A stretch of 5,334 bases of DNA from Bacteroidaceae bacterium (GTDB taxonomy: Bacteria; Bacteroidota; Bacteroidia; Bacteroidales; Bacteroidaceae). Every line of letters begins with the position of its first letter. Position 1 is the first letter of the stretch. Position numbers and translations under genes: made by a program. Below the pieces are notes generated by a model, which saw only the letters and a list, made by a program, of their open reading frames with translations, was not told where the DNA came from and searched no databases. The stretch lies in assembly GCA_900769465.1 (NCBI GenBank), contig CAAGGT010000027.1:1-5334 (forward strand), read 5' to 3'. This document shows positions 1 through 5,009 of this stretch, piece by piece.

Positions 1-329
1 CCGTCAAAAAGGGTGATGCCCGCTCCGACCTGATAGCCGTTGTTGAAAGAGGTAGTAGATACATAGGTGTTGGTCTCAGGGTCCACAGAACGACCGAAGT
101 TAGAATACGCATAAGTTCCAGCCGAAACCTCCGGAGTGAACACTCTCAGGATCGCATCCCTGCGAGCAACACGTGCATCATCCACATCCATCTGCTGAAG
201 CTTCATCTTTGCAGAGTTATCCACAGCATAATGCATGCACTCCTTAAGCGTCATCACATCCTGGCCATAAGCCACGGAAGCAAGTCCCAGTGCCACTGCA
301 AAACAAATTATTCTTCTAGAGAAATTCAT
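1..329 (-). CDS. TolC family outer-membrane efflux protein, N-terminal part (runs off the left edge)
   Basis: This is the first 109 codons of an outer-membrane channel protein that, with an inner-membrane pump and a periplasmic adaptor, would export drugs or other small molecules. The reading frame opens with ATG at 329-327 and stays open to the edge. Residues 1-22 look like a Sec signal peptide: a basic start (MNFSRR), a hydrophobic core (IICFAVALGLASVA) and a likely cleavage after AYG. The mature start, with DVMTLKECMHYAVDNS followed by a helical stretch MKLQQMDVDDARVARRDAI, matches the opening repeat of TolC/OEP proteins. The later aromatic and glycine-rich part (SAGTYAYSNFGRSVDP, GYQVGAGITLFDG) resembles the first beta-hairpin of the barrel. 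It is probably the chromosomal neighbour on the left of the mobile element. Substrate and partners lie outside the window. I saw no convincing TTTG/TAnnTTTG promoter directly upstream. Confidence 0.85.
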   Translation of the reverse strand, partial: MNFSRRIICFAVALGLASVAYGQDVMTLKECMHYAVDNSAKMKLQQMDVDDARVARRDAILRVFTPEVSAGTYAYSNFGRSVDPETNTYVSTTSFNNGYQVGAGITLFD

Positions 330-413
330 CTTTATAATAGGGTTGTTAAGTTTTTATTCATGTTCGTACCAAATAATAACACTCGGCGTGCCAAACTATG
401 TAACCTATTGATA

Positions 414-540
414 TGTAAATAGATGTAAATTCGGGGGGGGTAAATTGAGTGTAAAGTTTCTTTACACTTTTGTAAAGACAGATCATTGAAATGCAAAATC
501 CGGCCAGAAAACTCACGACTTCTGACCGGGACAATTTACA
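414..540. promoter_or_regulatory. cluster of TGTAAA/TTTACA sites upstream of the tolC-like gene
   Basis: Six copies of TGTAAA or its complement lie in 127 bp, at 414-419, 424-429, 450-455, 461-466, 471-476 and 535-540. The first two form a 10-bp-spaced direct repeat. The third and fourth form a palindrome, AGTGTAAAG-TTT-CTTTACACT, at 448-468 (9-bp arms, 3-nt spacer). The palindrome is followed by TTTTG on the plus strand, so it could alternatively be a weak plus-strand terminator. One-turn spacing and symmetry suggest a transcription-factor binding region for the efflux gene that starts at 329. An eight-G run (433-440) sits inside the cluster. The regulator is unknown, and whether this stretch is host DNA or the end of the element is not settled. 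Confidence 0.4.
500..529 (-). terminator. possible intrinsic terminator after the mobilization genes
   Basis: CCGGCCAGAA at 500-509 pairs with TTCTGACCGG at 520-529 (10 positions, one of them a G-T wobble) around a 10-nt loop. Read on the minus strand, the hairpin is followed by ATTTTGCATTTC, which is only a moderate T tract. It lies 34 nt past the stop codon of the coiled-coil gene at 564, where the mobilization operon would be expected to end. Confidence 0.5.
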
Positions 541-563
541 TTTAACTTCTTGCTGATGGACTC

Positions 564-1433
564 TTATTTGCCCGCAACTGATTTTAGTTCTTCCCATACA
601 CTTTGGGACTTTGTTTTCTTTTCCCTCTCCACCTTCGTAACCTCACCTTCCGGAGTGGTGTGCAGACGGTAGTTTACTTTCTGAGCTGATGAGGGATGAT
701 AGCAGACAAGATATACCATCCTTTCAGACTTGACACGATATTTATATTCTCGAACTTCTACATCTTCCTCCGTATAACCATAGAGAATACTTTCCAGTCT
801 CTTGATATACTTTGCTGCATACTCCATTCCCTCTATTCGCTTCTTAGCGGCTTTCCGGTCTTTTCTATTACTCTGCATATCAATGAAGGCTTTGAAATAT
901 TCAGCAGAAGGATCTTCGTTATGAATCTTCTCTGCCGCAACCAATGCACGATGGGCCCACGCTTGCTCAGAATTCTTCATTACAAGCACAGTACCCTCTA
1001 TTGACATGACTACAGTCAGGAAGAAATAAAAGAACCATATCTTCTTATCAGATATTATCTGACAAAACATCGAGAATCGTTGGTTCTTTTTCTCCAGTTG
1101 AAACTTAAGACTATGTAGCATATCACGATCTTCCTGGGCTAAACAAACGGGATCATTTTTAACCTTAACTGTGGTCGGTACGTCCTTTATAGCTTTGTTG
1201 AATGCCTCATCTCGCCTCTTTAGCTTTTGCTCAAAATCCTCCGGTTTTACAAACTCAGACATCTTCTTCTCCATTGAAGTTATTTTCTTTTCCAATGCTT
1301 CCTGGTTTGCCTTTATGGAAGACAGATCGTCCAATTTGTCAAGTTTCTTCAACTTCTCCCCATCTAGAAGTTCCATAAAGCCACTTAAGGTTTCTAAAAC
1401 CTCCTGAGCTGATATTCTTTCCTTTTTTGCCAT
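564..1433 (-). CDS. coiled-coil, single-pass membrane protein encoded after the relaxase (function unknown)
   Basis: This 289-residue protein has no enzymatic motif that I recognise. Residues 1-20 are a basic/amphipathic start. Residues about 24-82 are heptad-like and very rich in K, E and L (LKKLDKLDDL, ALEKKITSMEKKMSEF), which predicts a coiled coil. Residues about 132-152 (IWFFYFFLTVVMSIEGTVLVM) form one hydrophobic segment long enough to cross the membrane. The rest (153-289) is charged and helical, then beta-like around SERMVYLVCYHPSSAQ. There is no signal peptide, so an N-terminal cytoplasmic coiled coil anchored by one helix is likely. The gene begins 24 nt after the relaxase stop, with purine-rich AAAAGAAAAA upstream of the ATG, so it is probably co-transcribed with mobC and the relaxase. 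A role in bringing the relaxosome to the membrane or to a helper coupling protein is inferred only from this position and topology. The long uninterrupted frame and protein-like composition make it a real gene. Confidence 0.8.
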   Translation of the reverse strand: MAKKERISAQEVLETLSGFMELLDGEKLKKLDKLDDLSSIKANQEALEKKITSMEKKMSEFVKPEDFEQKLKRRDEAFNKAIKDVPTTVKVKNDPVCLAQEDRDMLHSLKFQLEKKNQRFSMFCQIISDKKIWFFYFFLTVVMSIEGTVLVMKNSEQAWAHRALVAAEKIHNEDPSAEYFKAFIDMQSNRKDRKAAKKRIEGMEYAAKYIKRLESILYGYTEEDVEVREYKYRVKSERMVYLVCYHPSSAQKVNYRLHTTPEGEVTKVEREKKTKSQSVWEELKSVAGK

Positions 1434-1457
1434 AAATTTTTCTTTTAATGATGACTA

Positions 1458-2348
1458 TTATCTACGACGCCCGATCCTGCTCTTTTTCTTTGGATCTTCC
1501 TTCATCTCCTGTTCCTGGCTCTTGCCAAGATTGCCCTCAAACAGACTTGCCGCAAGTTCCTGAACCTTCGATTCCTGATGTATCTCCTGATGGCTTACCT
1601 CCATAGACTTCTGTTCTGCCTTCTCAGCAGTCTCGAAATGTTCCATTATTTTGCCAGCACTTAGGCTACGGTCAAGCTTAGATCCCTTAACAGAATATCC
1701 ATTCCTATTGAATGTAATTCCTTGCAGTTCGCCACTCTTGCTTGTAGTTTTTAAAACTGTGCTAATCCCGACACTACTCAATCGATGCTGAAAGTCAGTA
1801 AATGATGTGGCAGCATCCAATGCATTCTTCACGTCGTAATACATCTCGTACCTCCGTCTTTCTTCTGGGCGCAGACGGTCAAGATTTACATTCTGCTTGC
1901 CTGGGCTGAACGTAAGACCATATCGGGTCTTTATCTCCTTACAGACTTTCTCGTTTTTAAAGAACCAGTTCCTATCGGAAATCAGCTTTCCATTGTCATC
2001 GATGCGATTGAAGACAAGATGCATGTGTGAATGCACAGTATCATAGTGTCTGACCAAAAGGAATTGGGTATCCTTTATACCCATTTCTTTCCTGTAGACC
2101 TCACACAACTCTACCATAAGATCATTTGTCAGCCTCGGCGTATCATCTGGATGGAAAGATATGCAGATATGTCCTACCGGACTTTTTATATCAGGTCTAT
2201 CCATTGCCTGTATCTTGAAACAGGCAGCTGCCGTCTGAGGATCTGTCGCTATAACTCCTTTGCTATCAATAACCTCCGAGCGTCCATCTTTGAACACATA
2301 GCTTGTAGCCTTGGAGAAGGACTGCCTGGTGAGAATCTTTGCTGTCAT
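1458..2348 (-). CDS. mobB: relaxase / mobilization nuclease (PF03432-type)
   Basis: This 296-residue relaxase would nick one strand at oriT, stay covalently bound to the 5' end through a tyrosine, and lead the strand into a recipient. The N-terminal segment carries the candidate catalytic Tyr17 (SFSKATSYVF). Residues 59-69 (GHICISFHPDD) fit the conserved strand of the family. The metal-binding signature lies at 101-114, with H101, D103, H106, H108, H110 and N114 in HYDTVHSHMHLVFN. Residues after about 235 are charged and low in complexity (EQKSMEVSHQEIHQES, a KKKSRIGRRR end), a tail seen in many small relaxases. About 300 residues is usual for relaxases of small Bacteroidales mobilizable elements, so the protein looks intact. 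Its ATG overlaps the mobC stop as ATGA (2345-2348), a typical sign of translational coupling. The assignment as relaxase is secure; the exact MOB class is not determined here. The name mobB follows common Bacteroides usage, though others call the relaxase mobA. Confidence 0.93.
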   Translation of the reverse strand: MTAKILTRQSFSKATSYVFKDGRSEVIDSKGVIATDPQTAAACFKIQAMDRPDIKSPVGHICISFHPDDTPRLTNDLMVELCEVYRKEMGIKDTQFLLVRHYDTVHSHMHLVFNRIDDNGKLISDRNWFFKNEKVCKEIKTRYGLTFSPGKQNVNLDRLRPEERRRYEMYYDVKNALDAATSFTDFQHRLSSVGISTVLKTTSKSGELQGITFNRNGYSVKGSKLDRSLSAGKIMEHFETAEKAEQKSMEVSHQEIHQESKVQELAASLFEGNLGKSQEQEMKEDPKKKSRIGRRR

Positions 2349-2701
2349 ATTCTTCTGCTTATCATTTGTACAAAATTCTTAATCTCATTTATGGCTTCCA
2401 CAGCGATGTCTTCAACTGCCTTGACCCCAAATATATTCGCTTGGTGGGCTATCTGATTGATATTACCTGCCATTCCTGAAAGAGTTCTTATAAACTCCAT
2501 CTCAGACTTCAAGAAGTGCTGCTGGATAGGATTATGCAATGCAGCATGAGCGACATACTCTGACATCGACTTAAAGTTTGCCTTTTTCCTTTTAGCGTTA
2601 GCTCGTGCATATTGAGCCTTAGTAAAGCGTATGGTTAACGCTTTTGATTTTTTGTCAGTTGTCTTTTTGGGACGACCTCCCTTGTTTTTCCTTTGTTCCA
2701 T
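2345..2701 (-). CDS. mobC: MobC-like relaxosome accessory protein
   Basis: This 118-residue basic protein is expected to bind oriT and help the relaxase open and nick it. Residues 1-20 are a highly charged leader (KNKGGRPKK). Residues about 21-50 (ALTIRFTKAQYARANAKRKK, then MSEYV) have the look of a ribbon-helix-helix DNA-binding domain. Residues 74-89 (LSGMAGNINQIAHQAN) match the diagnostic MobC motif with its NxNQIAxxxN core. Length fits the family. The start is the ATG at 2701-2699; only a weak purine stretch (ACGAAAA) precedes it, as is usual in Bacteroidota. The stop overlaps the relaxase start by four bases. The 245 bp upstream hold the candidate oriT, the normal position for this gene order. 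In some Bacteroides nomenclature this gene is called mobA. Confidence 0.9.
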   Translation of the reverse strand: MEQRKNKGGRPKKTTDKKSKALTIRFTKAQYARANAKRKKANFKSMSEYVAHAALHNPIQQHFLKSEMEFIRTLSGMAGNINQIAHQANIFGVKAVEDIAVEAINEIKNFVQMISRRI

Positions 2702-2745
2702 TTTTCGTGATTTTGTGGTTAATGAATCTTATCTGCGACCGACGG

Positions 2746-2828
2746 GAGTGCTGCCATGGGCCGGGTTTTGCGATGCGCAAAACATAACCTTGCCCTACCC
2801 CACTTTGCTCACTTTTTTAGCAGCACTC
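2746..2828. other. candidate origin of transfer (oriT) with nested inverted repeats
   Basis: An outer 9-bp inverted repeat, GAGTGCTGC (2746-2754) and GCAGCACTC (2820-2828), encloses 65 bp. Inside lies a perfect 8-bp hairpin, GTTTTGCG-ATG-CGCAAAAC (2765-2783), and next to it the stretch CATAACCTTGCCCTACCCC (2783-2801). The structure lies 45 bp upstream of mobC and its relaxase partner. A small hairpin flanking a non-palindromic nick region, immediately upstream of mobC, is the standard oriT design for mobilizable plasmids and elements. I cannot place the nick; the side of the hairpin carrying GTAGGGCAAGG on the minus strand is the likeliest place. The oriT call is inference from position and structure. 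Confidence 0.6.
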
Positions 2829-2882
2829 ACAGGCGGTTGCTAGATGTTTTTATTTGAAGAGAATAGCCATTGTCGAAGTGCA

Positions 2883-2940
2883 TTACGCTTTACGCTTTTA
2901 CGCTTTGCCCTACGAGAAAGCGTAAAGCGTAAAAGCGTAA
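2883..2940. repeat. long imperfect palindrome made of six TTACGCTT units
   Basis: Three TTACGCTT units (2883-2890, 2890-2897, 2898-2905) are followed, after a spacer, by three AAGCGTAA units (2918-2925, 2925-2932, 2933-2940). Both halves step by 7 then 8 bp along the plus strand. Folding the two arms gives about 23 base pairs with one single-base bulge on each side and a 10-nt loop, GCCCTACGAG (2907-2916). It starts 6 bp past the stop of the DUF3987 gene and lies 182 bp upstream of mobC. It could be an iteron-like replication origin, a relaxosome or regulator binding array, or an RNA hairpin that separates the two gene pairs. No T run follows on either strand, so a standard intrinsic terminator is unlikely. 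Confidence 0.85.
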
Positions 2941-2946
2941 CGAATG

Positions 2947-4254
2947 TCATGTTACCATCTTCTGGTACCTTCCGTGTCCAAGTCTGATGATGGATTGGCC
3001 CTGCATATCCTTGCAGAATTTATCAACGATGCTATCTGAAAGCCCAAGTGCCTGAGCAACCTCGTTTGCTTGAGCCTTGATGAAAACAACAGGAAGACGA
3101 TCATAGATTTCCTTGTATGCTCGTTGATTCATGCTGGCAGAAGCTGAGAATAGCTCAATAGTCTTCCTTGCGCTGGCAAGCATAAATTCTCCCATTAGAG
3201 TAGCAAGTATCATGATATCTCCATCAATCTGATTTCTGCATGATCTGTCACCGAATGTTTCGTAAAGGACCTGAAGAGCCAATGACAAGCGATAAACGTA
3301 TGTCTTGATCTTCGAGAAGAATGCGCGCATTGCACGAGGTTCAACAGTGTTGATACCATCCGTTGTCCTGTCTGACCACGAAGAGTATGCCGCCTTAGCG
3401 TCATCGCTCAGAACGTACTCCGCTTCACCAAATTCAAGGAATCCTGCTTCAAGGTCTAGAATCTTGTTGATGATCTGTTCCCACACATCTTGCAGTTCAG
3501 ATGGGATATCAAGTTCAGAGTCATACGGAAGTTCATCTGGGCCATCATTGTAGACGGCCATAATTCGATGCAAAAAACCATTCTCGGTAAGACGGCCTTT
3601 GTAAATTCTGACAAAGACTTCCGGCTGAGCAGTTCCTCCAAAGTTTCCGAATGGTGTATCCAACGTCACCTTTGAATCTGTTCCACTACGGTCAATAAAA
3701 ATAGGCTGACAATCAAAAAGACTGAGCATCATGCTGTCAAACCCACTCTTGTTGTAGCGACCGATGTTTGAATGGAAGATGCTGACCTCATCACACAGGA
3801 TACAAACTCCGGATGGATTTTCCGACATGATCTTCATCATAGCTTCAGGAGTTACATCATTAACGAAATGTTGACGACAAACAGGTTTCTTGGGATTGCC
3901 ACCAGCTTGGAGTTCTTGATTGTATTGCTCGTACTGCTTCTGATAATCCTTCCTACTCTTGATGTCGCGATTTAAGATAGGCTGCAGAGCAAATCTGAGA
4001 GGATGACTCTTTGCAGATCCCGGTTCACCGATAAGATGAAGGTACAGGATGCACCTCTCCAATCTGTTTCTCTTGACTCTCAAGGTACAGGTATTACCTA
4101 TTGCAGTCGAGAGAGCAAATAGCATCGATGCACCCATGTACGACATCGGGAAATTACAAGTCCTGTTTGCCTCGATGATGAGCTGCTGAAGCACAGGAGG
4201 GAATATAGATAAAGGAAACCTATATTCCCTTACGTTGTTCTTAGTCTCATTCAT
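2947..4254 (-). CDS. DUF3987 P-loop ATPase, helicase/primase-like protein of the element
   Basis: This is a 435-residue protein counted from ATG 4254-4252. Conserved DUF3987 features appear in order: FPLSIFPPVLQQLI near residue 13; a Walker A loop GEPGSAKS at about 76-83; a Walker B-like strand ending in DE (VCILCDE) at about 150-156; GGTAQPE at about 206-212; and NGFLHRIM with a possible arginine finger at about 225-232. The last 50 residues resemble a winged helix (AQALGLSDSIVDKFCKDM, ending GRYQKM). Family members in Bacteroidota mobile elements are usually fused to, or follow, a VirE-N or primase-like domain; that N-terminal part is absent here. It may unwind or replicate the excised element, but this is inference. 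An in-frame ATG at 4305 would add 17 residues, overlapping the upstream gene by 44 bp and reading its coding region out of frame. The ATG at 4254, 7 nt after that gene's stop, is preferred. The short gap implies co-transcription with the DUF3853 gene. Confidence 0.85.
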   Translation of the reverse strand: MNETKNNVREYRFPLSIFPPVLQQLIIEANRTCNFPMSYMGASMLFALSTAIGNTCTLRVKRNRLERCILYLHLIGEPGSAKSHPLRFALQPILNRDIKSRKDYQKQYEQYNQELQAGGNPKKPVCRQHFVNDVTPEAMMKIMSENPSGVCILCDEVSIFHSNIGRYNKSGFDSMMLSLFDCQPIFIDRSGTDSKVTLDTPFGNFGGTAQPEVFVRIYKGRLTENGFLHRIMAVYNDGPDELPYDSELDIPSELQDVWEQIINKILDLEAGFLEFGEAEYVLSDDAKAAYSSWSDRTTDGINTVEPRAMRAFFSKIKTYVYRLSLALQVLYETFGDRSCRNQIDGDIMILATLMGEFMLASARKTIELFSASASMNQRAYKEIYDRLPVVFIKAQANEVAQALGLSDSIVDKFCKDMQGQSIIRLGHGRYQKMVT

Positions 4255-4261
4255 GGCATCA

Positions 4262-4546
4262 TCATTTACGTCCTGCCAGTTCGAGCGCAAGTTCAGCATC
4301 AACAATGATCTTTCTGCCCACCTGAGTGATTGCCTTGTCTATCTGACCGCTTTTCTTGATCTTATTAGCGGTAGGTACGCTACATCCAAAAAGATCTGCG
4401 ATTCCTTTGATACCATAGACATACTTTTCTGAGCCGCTTCTGTTTGGACTCTGAGAGGAGGTTGATGCTCCTTCTCTGATGAGGAAGAAGAGTTCTTCTC
4501 CCGACATCTGGAAAATTGGCTTTTCCATTAATGCTTCAAGCTTCAT
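4262..4546 (-). CDS. DUF3853 family helix-turn-helix protein (excisionase/regulator-like)
   Basis: This is a 94-residue protein. Residues 1-25 (MKLEALMEKPIFQMSGEELF) are the conserved family start. A serine-rich linker (about 28-40) leads to a MerR/excisionase-like helix-turn-helix at about 42-84: YGIKGIADLFGCSVPTANKI, then KSGQIDKAI, and a wing with VGRKIIVD. The small size and the position just before a DUF3987 gene fit DUF3853 proteins of Bacteroidota mobile elements, which are thought to regulate or help processing of the element; no biochemical role is proven from sequence. The start chosen is ATG 4546-4544, preceded by purine-rich AAAAAAGAGAAATAAT. An upstream in-frame TTG at 4588 would add 14 residues but lacks such a leader and reads through that purine stretch. 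A strong palindrome about 80-115 bp upstream may be its own operator. Confidence 0.85.
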   Translation of the reverse strand: MKLEALMEKPIFQMSGEELFFLIREGASTSSQSPNRSGSEKYVYGIKGIADLFGCSVPTANKIKKSGQIDKAITQVGRKIIVDAELALELAGRK

Positions 4547-4628
4547 ATTATTTCTCTTTTTTGTGTTATCGGTGGGCAATAACTTCAAAGAGAAGGCAAG
4601 CGACCTGTTAAAAGATGATAAACAGACA

Positions 4629-4664
4629 TATTGAAATATAATCGTAATCGATTATATTTCAATA
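4629..4664. promoter_or_regulatory. 36-bp palindrome upstream of the DUF3853 gene, probable operator
   Basis: TATTGAAATATAATCG (4629-4644) and its exact reverse complement (4649-4664) flank a 4-nt spacer, TAAT. A 16-bp perfect arm is far beyond chance. On the minus strand the palindrome contains ATTG, 19 bp, then TATATTTC, a near match to the Bacteroidota promoter (TTTG, about 19 bp, TAnnTTTG), so it could be promoter and operator together for the DUF3853-DUF3987 operon. No T run follows, so it is not a normal terminator. The DUF3853 helix-turn-helix protein is the natural candidate ligand. Confidence 0.55.
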
Positions 4665-4723
4665 CAATACAAACAACGAATAAGCTAAAACATGACGTTT
4701 CTTGTTACATTCCTGTTTTATGT

Positions 4724-4743
4724 GTACTATTGGGTACTATTAG
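4724..4743. repeat. 10-bp tandem direct repeat GTACTATTRG
   Basis: GTACTATTGG (4724-4733) is immediately followed by GTACTATTAG (4734-4743), nine of ten positions identical and exactly one helical turn apart. It could be a pair of binding sites for the element's regulator or for a tyrosine recombinase arm-binding domain; the sequence alone does not decide. Confidence 0.5.
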
Positions 4744-4863
4744 AGTTTCAGAAGAGAGCACAAATGCAGTATTGGAATCTCAATAAGACTCCAATTTCAC
4801 GAATATTTGCTAAAAAAATAAGATTTTATTCTGGCTCAGATAATATAGCCAAGAAGACGAAGA

Positions 4864-4925
4864 TGACATGACAAATTAAATTCGGACATTCTGTCTGACA
4901 TGATTGTCAGTATGACAAGATGTCA
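4864..4925. repeat. cluster of TGACA/TGTCA pentamers with a central palindrome
   Basis: TGACA or TGTCA occurs at 4864, 4869, 4896, 4905, 4913 and 4921, six times in 62 bp. The third and fourth form CTGACA-TGAT-TGTCAG (4895-4910). The density suggests a protein-binding array, possibly for integration or excision proteins at the element's right end, but simple-sequence bias could also produce it. Confidence 0.45.
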
Positions 4926-4973
4926 CCTTCATTTAAACGAAATATATTTAAGACTCTATTTAAATATGGGTAT

Positions 4974-5009
4974 AAAAAAAGTGGACCAATTCGTTAGAAT
5001 TTGGTCCAC
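4974..5009 (-). terminator. intrinsic terminator of the tRNA-Ser transcript
   Basis: GTGGACCAA (4981-4989) pairs perfectly with TTGGTCCAC (5001-5009). The stem extends by TTC/GAA with one bulged base around a GTTA loop. On the minus strand the hairpin is followed directly by seven Ts (A run at 4974-4980). It lies 46 nt past the tRNA 3' end and would stop transcription before the mobile element. Confidence 0.85.

Larger units (their letters stand above)
430..4970. mobile_element. small mobilizable element (boundaries approximate)
   Basis: The genes between the efflux gene and tRNA-Ser form a coherent mobilization cassette: DUF3853, DUF3987, a candidate oriT, mobC, relaxase and a coiled-coil membrane protein, all in one direction. 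Host-type genes flank both sides (TolC-like, and tRNA-Ser with lspA). It resembles Bacteroidales mobilizable units that rely on a conjugative helper. Unlike most of these it shows no integrase, no cargo gene and no resistance gene. The ends are not defined: no long direct repeat was found, only a 9-bp match TAAATTCGG at 426-434 and 4877-4885 that could be chance. Confidence 0.7.
4547..4973. other. gene-free, repeat-rich stretch between the element's first gene and the tRNA terminator
   Basis: No credible gene was found on either strand in these 427 bp. The region is AT-rich and holds several symmetric or repeated motifs. There is a 16-bp-arm palindrome (4629-4664) and a 10-bp-period direct repeat GTACTATTGG/GTACTATTAG (4724-4743). 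An inverted repeat ATTGGAATC-7 nt-GACTCCAAT with one mismatch lies at 4771-4795, and six TGACA/TGTCA pentamers cluster at 4864-4925. This is where an integrase gene and the right attachment site might have been expected; no integrase fragment could be recognised. The right end of the element probably falls within this stretch or just past it. Confidence 0.6.

Noticed and set aside
430..563. Copy of the tRNA-Ser 3' end as the second attachment site
   Set aside because: I looked for the acceptor and T-arm sequence on both strands at the left side and found no match, so a classical tRNA 3'-end duplication is not visible.
358..597. Minus-strand open frame of 79 codons overlapping the end of the coiled-coil gene
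   Set aside because: It crosses the probable terminator at 500-529 and the TGTAAA repeats, overlaps a better gene, and has no recognisable domain.
696..1004. Plus-strand open frame of 102 codons
   Set aside because: It is antisense to the coiled-coil gene at 564-1433, which has far better protein-like composition and operon context.
2031..2456. Plus-strand open frame of 141 codons
   Set aside because: It is the antisense shadow of the relaxase and mobC genes, both of which carry clear family motifs.
2883..2940. CRISPR-like array
   Set aside because: Units are 8 bp with 7-8 bp steps, half of them inverted, and there are no spacers of useful length and no cas genes.
4255..4305. Upstream ATG at 4305 as start of the DUF3987 protein
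   Set aside because: The extra 17 residues are an out-of-frame reading of the DUF3853 coding sequence, and the conserved region begins only after the ATG at 4254.
4547..4588. TTG at 4588 as start of the DUF3853 protein
   Set aside because: The extension would read through the purine-rich stretch that looks like the ribosome-binding region of the ATG at 4546, and conserved family sequence begins at that ATG.
4692..4871. Plus-strand open frame of 59 codons with a hydrophobic start (MTFLVTFLFYVYYWV)
   Set aside because: No recognisable family, a weak ribosome-binding context, opposite orientation to all other genes, and it runs through the direct and inverted repeats of a non-coding stretch; more likely chance.
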